Source: Emiliania huxleyi CCMP1516 (taxonomy: Eukaryota; Haptophyta; Isochrysidales; Noelaerhabdaceae). From it: DNA of 45,290 nt. Each line of letters starts with the position of its first letter. Within the stretch, counting starts at the first letter, position 1. Where the stretch lies: assembly GCF_000372725.1 (NCBI RefSeq), contig NW_005198759.1:3578-48867 (forward strand), read 5' to 3'. The notes beneath the pieces were generated by a model, which was given only the letters and a program-made list of their open reading frames with translations, was not told where the DNA came from and did no database searches. Below are positions 1 through 8,281 of the stretch, piece after piece. The translations under genes and the position numbers were made by a program.

Positions 1-269
1 GCTGCTGGCCGCCGCCGCCCTCGTCGAGCAGTCCCCGCTCGGGCTTTTTCTCTCGGGCCCGGGGGGGGTGCGCTTGGGCGTGGGCGGGTGAGGGTGAGTG
101 AGGGCACTGCAGAAAGAGCGGGCGCGATCGGGAAGAGAGGGCGGCGGCTCTGCCTCCGGTCTGGCGCAGGGCCCCGCACAGCGCCCCGTGGCTGCCGCTT
201 GTCCCGCCCCCGTCGCTGCTCCGCAACCTTGGCGGAGACGCGGCCTGCGGGACCGCCACGCCCGCCTCC
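1..269. other. No gene recognised at left edge
   Basis: GC-rich sequence with short overlapping open frames of random-looking Arg/Pro/Ala-rich composition. It lies just beyond the stop codon of the minus-strand zinc-finger gene, so it probably contains that gene's 3' untranslated region. No conserved motif is visible on either strand. Confidence 0.4.
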
Positions 270-1938
270 TTAGCGCTCTGCCGCAGCACCATCCGAAGCG
301 TCGCGTCCTACCAGAACAGATGCGATCGATACATGCCGGTTTACAAACACCGTGGTTAGCACACCCACGCGTCGCTCCGCCTCGTCGTCTCGGAGGGGCT
401 TCTCCTCGGTGAGCACCCGCGCCGCTCCATGCGTGCAAGTCGTGGCCGTGCTCGGCGCTCGCATGCCGGTGGGCCCCTGCGCCAGTCGCCTCGGCGCGGC
501 AGGCGGCGCGGAAAGCAGCTCCCGGAAGCGATCGCTACGGCGCCGATCTTTCGTGACGTTGACGTCGAGCAATGCTCCGCACTTGGCGCAATCCGCGACA
601 GCCTATCGTATACGGCGCGAGTCAGAGCTGCGTAGTGCAGGGACACGGTGCGGTCGGGTGGGGGGTGGGCGAGTGGGTGTGTGGGTGGGGAGGAGGGAGG
701 GGTGGGCGGGGGTGGGCGGGTGGGGAGGTGGCTGGGCGGGGGGCGGGGTTGGGGGGGTGGGGAGACCGTGTTCCCGACGTAGGAAGCAGGCAGCGCGAGC
801 GCGAGCATGGTGTTGCACTGCGCGCATCGGAAGACAAACTTGCACCCCGGCGAAACTGCTGGCATTTGTCTGTGAGCCCGTGGTGGTCGGAGCCGGGACG
901 CTGCCGCCCACGCAATCGAGGCGCCGACGACGGGCTGCGGCTCCTCCGCCGCCGCTGGCGCTGGCGCTGCCGCCCCGACACCCGAGCATTCCGTCGGCGG
1001 CAGCGGGCACGAAGCGCCGAGATCATCGAGCTGGGTCGCTCGAGCGAGGGCCGAGAGGGCCTCCCCGAGCGGCTGCAGCCGCCGCTCGAGCTGCGCCTCC
1101 CGCGCGCCCGGCCCGGCGAGGTCGCGCGGCATCTCCTACGAGGCGCCCAGGAATACTGTCTAGGAGGCGTCCGCGAACGATCTGGAGCGGTGGAGTCGTG
1201 CAGCATCGCCTCCCCGCTGCGCGCGAGGGCGCCGCACCGCCGCTCCTCCGCGACGGCCACCCTGTCGAGCACGGCCAGCTCCGACGAGGCGCCGCGCTCG
1301 TCCGCCGCAGGCGCACGTTCGCCGCCGAGGCGCGAAGCGGGTGCGGCGTGCCCGTCCGGGCATCCGCCCTCCGCTTGCTGATCGGGCCGGTGCACCCCCT
1401 TATGCCTGCGGCCTCGCGCGCCCCCGCTGTTGCGCGACATGTTGTGCCGCCCCTCCGAGATGAGTTCCTCGACCTTGGCCTCGACCTCAGCGCGCGAGAT
1501 GACGATCCCGGGAGGCACAAACGGCCGCAGCAGCCCGATCTGGACCCACTCGCCCGTGCCGTCCTCCTCTGGGAGAGGCACGACAGCGTGCGCCGCGAGC
1601 CGTGGCGACGCCCGGGTGTAGAGCGCCTTGCGGGAGTGGACGAAGACGCGGCACTCGAGCGTGCCGAGGTGCTCGCGCTGGACGGGACCCAAGCGGACGT
1701 AGATCTCCCACGCCTCCCAAAAGACGAGGAGCTCGCCGTACAGCTCGCGGCTGACCAAGGCAGCCGCCTCGTTGAAGGAGCTGTACGTTCTGCACAGGTG
1801 CTCGCGAGGTGCCTTGATCACCTCGGCGGGCCCGAGCCGGAACCACTCGTAGAGATGTACGCGCACGATCGCCGCGTCTCGGGTGTTCCGCGTGCGCGCG
1901 AGGTGCAGGTAGAGCGGTGCATTTTCAAAACTGACCAT
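270..1938 (-). CDS. Spliced gene with C-terminal YABBY-like zinc finger
   Basis: Three blocks join in frame: 1938-1210, 1135-767 and 602-270, giving about 476 aa. Intron 1136-1209 has a GC donor (phase 0) and intron 603-766 a GT donor. Splicing the second intron builds a complete zinc ribbon: CAQC, exactly 20 residues, then CAKC. It begins CNTMLALALP and ends CGALLDVNV, which is the pattern of the plant YABBY finger (CNT-x-LAV-x-VP ... C-x2-C-x2-LL-x-VN). No HMG-like helix-loop-helix follows. The first block (YEWFRLGP, VREL-type helices) is not recognised. The ATG at 1938 may be internal: a GC-AG intron (1947-2150) would join this gene in phase to the coding blocks at 2143-3078. The finger and second intron are well supported; the start and overall extent are not. 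Confidence 0.55.
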
Positions 1939-2142
1939 GCTACTTCCTGCGCATGGAAAAAGAATTTTCACTGGGGTAAAGAGAGAGACATGCAACACTA
2001 AACTCGTACTCGGGGGGAAGGAGGAGAGGGGGGGGGAGTGCCCCGTGTGATGAAACGTCACATTGGCCTCTCCCACCCGCGCGGGCGCCGCGGGCCGCCC
2101 GGCGCGCTGCGGCCCTATCCGACGCGCACCGGTTCTGGCCTG

Positions 2143-3078
2143 CTAAACGCCGTCCGGGCGGCTGTCCTTCCCGTCGTATACCTCCGCCCAGAGGTAGCTT
2201 GCGAAAATCTCGGAGACGCCTTCGCGGTTGTAAGCCGCAAGGCAGGCGTTGTTGGAGATCAAGCAGCCGAACTGCGCGCAGAGGAGTGGGATGTGGGTTA
2301 AAAGGGAGGTGTTTGTGCAGTGTCGCATTTCGCGGTTGGATCTGCGAACCTCATACGGCACGCAGACAAGAAGGCGGGAGACCTCCGCGCCCGCGCTGTT
2401 CTTAAAGACCACCTCGTACGCCTTGTTGCTGTTTTTGGTGAGGTTGTAGGACTTGCGCACGTAGGCGGCCTCGTAGGTCTTCGACGCGTTGAAGGTGTAG
2501 ACGGCGCCCGTGAGGAGCTTCTGGAGGGGCTCCATCGCCAGGGCGGCCACGACGCTGCCGCCGGCCTTCCCAATCTGCCGGGCCACCGCACGAAACGCGG
2601 GCATGTAGTTGGAGTTCTCAACGTGGTCGACGAACTGGTGCATCTGGCCGTACCGAGGCACGGGCAGGTGAGCAGCGCGGGGCGGGGTGTGTTGCATGGA
2701 GAGGGGGGAGGGCGGGCGGGGGAGGGGGTGCACCGTGCTCTCAACGTGCCCCGCCATCCCGTCGACGGCGGACTGGTACAGGTCGGTTTTGTTGTAGCAG
2801 CTAGTGACGAAGAGGGCGAAGGGCTCGATGATGTTGTTTTGGCGGACGCTTGTGCAGAAATGCGGGCATTTGCCGCCGGCCATCAGGGAGCTGCACAGCC
2901 AGAGCTGTGCAGCCCTGGCAGGCGCCCGTGCGACGTCCCCGACGACCGCCGGCACAATGCTGATGCAGGGCGGGTCGCTCATGTCGCGGGACACGAAGCC
3001 GGCGGCGCCGGCAAGCACGCCCTGCGCTTCGGGGAGCACAACGGCAGGCGGGGGTGGTGCAGGCCCTGGCTGCCACAT
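2143..3078 (-). CDS. Unrecognised multi-exon coding region, possibly 5' part of the zinc-finger gene
   Basis: Three coding blocks stay in frame after removing two GT-AG introns: 3078-2734, 2643-2350 and 2271-2143, with introns 2644-2733 (90 nt) and 2272-2349 (78 nt). The joined protein runs ...HVEST-MHQFVDHVENSNY... and ...VCVPYE-FGCLISNNACLAAYNREG..., with coherent amino acid composition, unlike the shadow frames. Cys residues are frequent (CPHFC, CYNKTD). I do not recognise a family. The frame stops at 2143-2145, but a GC donor at 2150/2149 spliced to 1946 would give RPDG-SSMVSF and continue into the neighbouring zinc-finger gene, making one protein of about 730 aa. The ATG at 3078 is the first in the open frame and may not be the true start. 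Confidence 0.45.
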   Translation of the reverse strand: MWQPGPAPPPPAVVLPEAQGVLAGAAGFVSRDMSDPPCISIVPAVVGDVARAPARAAQLWLCSSLMAGGKCPHFCTSVRQNNIIEPFALFVTSCYNKTDLYQSAVDGMAGHVESTVHPLPRPPSPLSMQHTPPRAAHLPVPRYGQMHQFVDHVENSNYMPAFRAVARQIGKAGGSVVAALAMEPLQKLLTGAVYTFNASKTYEAAYVRKSYNLTKNSNKAYEVVFKNSAGAEVSRLLVCVPYEVRRSNREMRHCTNTSLLTHIPLLCAQFGCLISNNACLAAYNREGVSEIFASYLWAEVYDGKDSRPDGV

Positions 3079-3635
3079 TGTTCCGCGAGCTCGGAGAGGT
3101 TCCTAGCACGGATTGGCAAGGCACCTGTGGGGCAGGAAGGCAAGGCGCAATCAGCTGATTGCGCATTGGTGTGACGAGCAGGGCTGTGACTTGCGAGGCT
3201 GCGGCGGGGTGCTCGGGCGCGGTGGCGCGGGCGAGGCTCTAGGCCTGCTCCAAATTCTGCAAAACAACACAGAGACCGGCCGAAGATGAGAAAATTGCGA
3301 TCCAATCAGAGCTCGCGCGATCAGCACTCTTGTGAACTCGAGCAATCAAAAAGAAGGAAAGATTTGTCAGGGGATGGCCCGATTCTTAAATTCGAGCTAT
3401 CAAGAAGAAGAAAACGCGCGCGAAAACGCGGACAACGGCTGCGGGCCCTGAACACGCGGGGGGGGGCGCGCCCCTCCCCCCACCTGGCGGCGCCGCCGCG
3501 CGTGCGCGCCGCCAGTGCCGTGCAATGTTGAACGAGTTATTCAGCTCGCACTGCGGCACTGTGCATCACAATGCTCGCATCATCCCGCCATTGCACATAG
3601 CTGATCGCCCGGGCGCTCTGACCGTGTGACAGTCC

Positions 3636-3667
3636 GACGGCCTGCGAGTGGGACGGCCTGCGAGTGG
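3636..3667. repeat. 16-bp tandem repeat, two copies
   Basis: The unit GACGGCCTGCGAGTGG occurs twice head to tail without a mismatch (3636-3651, 3652-3667). Confidence 0.8.
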
Positions 3668-4137
3668 GCGATGCCCCACTCGCGACCCCTCGTGCGGGCG
3701 CCTGACGTGACTGCCGACGGCTCGTGACGCCTCCTTGACACCGCTTTGTCCCGCGCACCGACGAGCAGCTGCTGAGCACCGTACGCAGTGGTGACCTTTG
3801 TTCTCTTGTGCGTCAACCTGGTGCGCCTCCATCGCCCGCGGCTCGTGGCGCTGCACCCGCCTGAACCAGCCCTGCCGCGCTCACCTGCCGCTGAACTCAT
3901 CACGAATCTGAGACAGAAAGCGGATAGCGCGCTCACCGCCTGCGCGCGTTCACCACCGTGGGGAGTAACTGCGCGATCACGCCGTCACAGGTGGGGCTCT
4001 CGAAGGTTTGGTGGCTCGAGGGCGTGGCTCGATGAAGTGTGGCTCGCCTCCCTCCCCTGCGCCTTTCGATTGTGTTGCCCACTTGCCTCGTGCATCTCCA
4101 CACCTCTCCACTGCGCGCAGGCCTGCACTCCGGACTG

Positions 4138-4175
4138 GAGCTCTCTATGCACTCCGGAGCTCTCTATGCACTCCG
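4138..4175. repeat. 19-bp tandem repeat, two copies
   Basis: Two adjacent identical 19-bp units (4138-4156, 4157-4175), each containing GAGCTCTCTATGCACTCCG. Confidence 0.8.
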
Positions 4176-4538
4176 GCGGGCCGTGGCCTTGTCAGGTCTT
4201 GGCGACGGCTCGACGGAGTGTGTGCGATCGCAGGCGACGCGGGCGGGTGGGAGGGCGGTGGGGCTGGAGGGTCATCATGTCGGGATCGGTTTTGGTTGGC
4301 ATTCAAATGCCATGTTTGTTCTCCGGTGCTCCCAACGAGCTGGGCGGCGAGGGCGGCCGGCGGCGGGTTTGGAAAGGGTGGATGGACCGGGGCGAGGCGG
4401 TGAAGGAGGCGGTGGGGCGGGTGGCGGGGGCGATGGTGGGGTGGAAGGGGTGGGAGGTGCTGGCGAGGGAGGAAACGTGTGTGTAGGTCTCAATGTCCCA
4501 CCCCCCTGCGCGCGGGCCTTCTAGGCCCGCGGGTAGTC

Positions 4539-4589
4539 TCCCCAGGGCCTCCAGGGCTCGCACCTCAACCTCTCACAGACGCCAGCGCA
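4539..4589 (+). repeat. Dispersed repeat, copy 1 of 2
   Basis: About 50 bp beginning TCCCCAGGGCCTCCAGGG recurs at 40695-40743 in the same orientation, with only a 2-nt indel. In the second location it forms the end of an open frame. Here it follows a perfect 9-bp-stem hairpin at 4511-4531. Confidence 0.75.
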
Positions 4590-4907
4590 TAAAAGAAAGA
4601 AAGAAAACGGACAACCCAAGGGAGGGGTGGGAGGACGGCACGCCGCCACTACACAGGGATTTTAAGGACCAGCGCATAGCGCCATAGCGCATCCGACATT
4701 TAGTAGGAAGCTCTCGGCAGGCTGAAGAGGACATCTGCACTTATTGCGTGGCGGGGCGGGCGGGATCCACTTTGTATTCGCCACACGCCTCCCTACCGTT
4801 AAGGTTGCTCCCGGCCCAGTGGGGATTTTGGCCTACTCAGTGATCGTCTAAGGGGCGCTAACTGGCTGCAATGCCATATCTTTTGTGCCTAGCTTGTAGA
4901 GCACCTT

Positions 4908-5073
4908 AAAAAAGTACTTTGTCTTGCAGTGAAAAGTTTTTCGATGAGGTGGGGGTCCGTGGTCAGCCGATTCCCAGATTCTCCAGATTCCCCCTCGAAA
5001 ACCGCCCCTTTTAATTCATTGCGGCCGCGGAAGTGCTCGGATTACTTTTCACTGCAAGACAAAGTAGTTTTTT
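4908..5073. mobile_element. MITE-like inverted-repeat element (166 bp)
   Basis: Left arm 4908-4937 and right arm 5044-5073 are 30-bp inverted repeats with 29 of 30 positions identical; the arms include CTTTGTCTTGCAGTGAAAAG. The interior of about 106 bp codes for nothing. This is the layout of a miniature inverted-repeat transposable element or a fold-back structure. I could not identify a target-site duplication, so transposition is inference. Confidence 0.55.
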
Positions 5074-5661
5074 GGCGTTCCGGTGCCTACAAAAAATATC
5101 CGAGATCATATGGAGCTGACTACAGGGTTTGCGGCGATCACTGTCCTACCAGCGGACACAGTGGGCGGCGGACACCAGTGAATGACCTAGTAAGACTCGA
5201 TGAGGTAGTCAGGGCTGTCGACGGCAGGCCGCACCTGCGCACGTATGGCGTGTGGATGAACCCGTGGAGACGAGGCGTCATGAGGGAAGGCAAGCCGCCG
5301 ACGTGCAGGGGCGCAGGCGGGGCGCACAGGGGGATGCGACGGCACCTTGGCCCTCTCCTATCACAGCTTGCACCCTGCGCGCCTGATGGAGGGCGCGAGG
5401 GGCGGTCAGACGTGTATGGGATGTTGGAGGGAGAGACTGTGGAGAATGTGCGGTGCCGCGCAATGGGATTCGGCATTACTCGTACTCACCAACGGGGCAC
5501 GGGCGGGAGTGCGCGCGGGGGGGGGGGGGGGGCGGGGATGCAGCGCACACCGCGCGGAGAACACCCGTTGGCGGGGCAAAGAAGAAAAACTCGCTGCCGG
5601 CAGCATATAAACCCATCTGAGCCAGAGCATTAGTACTCGTATTACGCATCTCCCCTCCCGT

Positions 5662-5872
5662 GTGTGGGCAGTAGCTGCCGGCCGTGAACCCCTTCCCGGA
5701 CCAGAACGAACGTGCGAGGCGTGCCGGCGTACGTAAACAGCTTTGTTAATGGCAGATGGGTGTGGCACCTGTGCGGGTGTGCCGCCGTCTCGATGTGTCC
5801 GCTCCCTGGGAGTGATGACGCTACGTGGAGTTCGGCAGCCGCCCGCGCGGTGAACCAACTCGCTCGCGGCTC
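5662..5872 (+). repeat. Dispersed 0.2-kb repeat, copy 1
   Basis: Runs from the GGGCAGTAGCTGCCGGCC motif to AACTCGCTCGCGGCTC and matches 6566-6797 in the same orientation, with scattered substitutions and small indels. It has no open frame shared by both copies, so it is probably a transposon remnant or an old duplication. Confidence 0.75.
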
Positions 5873-5966
5873 CATGCCTCCGGCGGGGCCGCTCGCCGCG
5901 GGGCTAGAGAGTGACTTTTGTCGATGACGATGTCGGCTAGAAGTGCTGCACGTTTTTCAGAATTTC

Positions 5967-5969
<3 letters not shown>

Positions 5970-6032
<63 letters not shown>

Positions 6033-6137
6033 GCCGGCCTCACTTGACTCTGCAGACTGCTCTCTCTCCTCTCTCTACTCTCGAGCTGCTCTCTCTCTCT
6101 CTTCTCTCCCCCCCTCCCTCCCTCCCTCCCTCCCTCC
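5970..6137. repeat. (TC)n microsatellite and polypyrimidine tract
   Basis: About 30 uninterrupted TC units (5970-6030) are followed by further CT-rich blocks and CCCT repeats up to about 6137. Confidence 0.9.
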
Positions 6138-6157
6138 AATCGTTCTACGGCCGCGCT

Positions 6158-6187
6158 TCAGGGACGGACGATATCGTCCGTCCCTGA
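6158..6187. repeat. Perfect 30-bp palindrome
   Basis: The sequence reads the same on both strands over 30 bp with no spacer, centred on GATATC (half-site TCAGGGACGGACGAT). It lies directly beside the polypyrimidine tract. Confidence 0.85.
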
Positions 6188-6565
6188 GGCAAAGTTGCTT
6201 TCAACCCCAAGGAAGCAGAACTCCGGTTCCGTCGACGATAAAGAAGAGAAAAGAAGTTCGACCCGGGACCGTCCGCGAAACGTCCCTCGGTCGCACTTCG
6301 GCGACAGTCTCGCTTCGGCCTCTCGCCGCTGGTACTGAATATGCGCAACATCCATCCGTCCACAACCAATTGGTAGAGCACACCTCGTCTCTGCGCCACA
6401 ATGGCTGCGTGACGGGCAGCTCCCAGTGTGGGGCAGCTTGTGGATTCATCACAGCGTTGAGATCAGGATGGAGCGAGTTGGACCACTCAGAAGCTGACCT
6501 GAGCAGTGCCCCTGTCAACACGGTCAGGGCAGGAAGGGCGGACATGGACCCGCTGCGAACTCCCT

Positions 6566-6797
6566 TGTCTGGGCAGTAGCTGCCGGCCGTGAATCCCTTC
6601 CCGGACCAAGAATAAACGTGCATGTGCGATGCGTGCCGGCGTACGTGGAGCGACCGTTTACTGGCAGATGGATGTGGCAGTGCGGGTGTGCCGCCGTCTC
6701 GGTGTGTCCACTCCCTAGGAGTGTTGACGCTACCTGAGTTCGGCAGCCGCCCGCGGTGATCATGTGGACCTGGTGCATGCGAACTCGCTCGCGGCTC
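6566..6797 (+). repeat. Dispersed 0.2-kb repeat, copy 2
   Basis: Second copy of the 5662-5872 repeat. Relative to copy 1 it carries insertions, the largest of about 20 nt before AACTCGCTCGCGGCTC, plus point differences. Confidence 0.75.
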
Positions 6798-7900
6798 AGC
6801 TGCGGCTCGGCTCCGGCTGTCGGCGTCTCGCGTCTCGCTCCTCTGTGCGGCCACATGTCGAGTGACATTACTCGGCTCTGTCCTCTTTGGTCTGTCCACA
6901 GCTCCCTACCAATGCCTGCCCTGCTGCTCTCTGCTGAGACTCCCCCCCCCCCCCCCAACGACCACCACTGCACAGGTGAATGCCGCTCACTGCCGAGATG
7001 ACGCACCAGTCATTCCGTTTGACCTCTCTACAGAGCACCACACAAGCCCACAGAAAACCTAATTTTTGAACGTGGAGGCCTATAAGTGCCCACCCGTTTT
7101 TGTACTCGTGCGTGTGTGGTGCGGACTGTGGGGCTCAGGGGGGGCAGCCTCCCTCCCTCCCTCTTTCCCTTTCCTGCCTGCCTGCCTGTCTCTGGTCTGT
7201 CGGAGTCTGACTGTCTGTGTGAGAGGGTGCGGCCCGCTAGATCCACCCGGTCGTCTGCCGCGCGGCTCGCCGTCACTGCCAAGTCCTCTCGCTCACGTGA
7301 GCGGACGAGTTGGGTTGGGCACAGGTACAGGTGCGTGTGAGGCACACTCTCACGGCGTCTCACACTAGAGGCCACTCAGCAACTCGTACGGCCTACGAAG
7401 CTGCCCCTCTCGAGGGAAGCCCAGACAATGCGCCTTCTTTTTTCTCTCTTTATAAGTGTGAGTGCGCAGTCGGGAATTGTGTAGCAGCGGCCCCAACTCC
7501 TCAGGGAGCTTAGATTTGTAAGAAGCCAAAACGACTCCCGTTGTCGCGCAGCGAACACTTTTGTTTGCGTGTTACTATATTCTGGTGGCGAGGGAGCTCT
7601 GGGGGGAGGCGGGGCCACTAGGGGGTACCCATGCGGGGGGGAGATGGGGTCCCCCAGCCCGCCGCAGGCGCCGATTTTTTTTGGGGGGGGGGGGGTCTTT
7701 GTTTGCGCGATTTTTCACTTGTTTTCATGGGAATTCGCCGTACTTGCGGCCATGCTATCACGCCCTTGCGACAGCCTGTCGGCGCTGCTGACCGTGCCCC
7801 GCTCCCATTCCCCTGTGTCCCCGAGGTCGTCCTCCCAAGATCCTGCTCGTGCAGGTGGGGACCCTGTCCTTCTCCCACCGCTCGCTTGGCGTGTCCGTTT

Positions 7901-7950
7901 TTTAGAGAGAGAGAGATTTTTAGCAATACCAAACAACTCTAACACTCACA
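7901..7950 (-). repeat. Dispersed AT-rich motif, copy 1 of 3
   Basis: On the minus strand this reads GTGAGTGTTAGAGTTGTTTG followed by GTATTGCTAAAAATCTCTCT. The same motif occurs on the plus strand at 25861-25898 and 25971-26025. Its AT content is unusual for this window, which suggests a mobile-element end. Confidence 0.65.
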
Positions 7951-8281
7951 CGGACAGTGTTTGTCCGTTTTTTAGGTTCCGAAAAAAGAGAATCCGGTTC
8001 CGTTGGCCTCTTTGTAGGGAAGAATGGATATCCGTCAAAACACCTGCTGGGGGCCTTCATCTGAAGCCGTCTGCTCCCCACTTCAGCAGGCGCTGGCGCC
8101 ATCGAAGTTCCTCCTACCTCCTACCGCTCCATTTTTTTACATTTTAGGAAGAGGCTTCTGGCCCCTTGCTATTGGTATTGCGCACGTGTAGGTCACCGTG
8201 TACGACAACAAATTCAAAAACGGGTCAGAGTTGTGTGCGAAGACGTACTCGCTCTCGCTCGCTCGGACAGCATACCAACAG

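Larger units (their letters stand above)
3079..8281. other. Five-kb repeat-rich region without a convincing gene
   Basis: Open frames of 60-230 codons occur on both strands, but they overlap each other, are low in complexity and show no conserved motif. The stretch holds tandem repeats at 3636-3667 and 4138-4175, a 9-bp-stem hairpin at 4511-4531, an inverted repeat at 4908-5073, a dispersed 0.2-kb duplication, a CT microsatellite, a 30-bp palindrome at 6158-6187 and poly-G/poly-C runs. It looks like a graveyard of small repeats between genes. Confidence 0.5.

Noticed and set aside
622..1190. Continuation of the 484-codon minus frame past the first intron
   Set aside because: Beyond 1210 the frame becomes Arg/Ser-rich, and the conserved CAQC segment lies in another frame reached by the 1136-1209 intron.
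352..2001. 549-codon plus-strand open frame opposite the zinc-finger gene
   Set aside because: Composition is Arg/Ala/Pro-rich without motifs; the minus strand shows splice-consistent exons and a structured zinc finger, so this is a GC-driven shadow frame.
3788..4486. 232-codon plus frame in the repeat-rich region
   Set aside because: Overlaps tandem repeats and G-rich low complexity, with no motif or helix pattern.
4929..5633. 234-codon plus frame
   Set aside because: Begins within the inverted-repeat element and runs through poly-G; not a credible protein.
6355..6420. GGTAGAGCACACC looked like a tRNA D-loop
   Set aside because: No matching T-loop (GTTCRANYC) or acceptor stem at the right distance.
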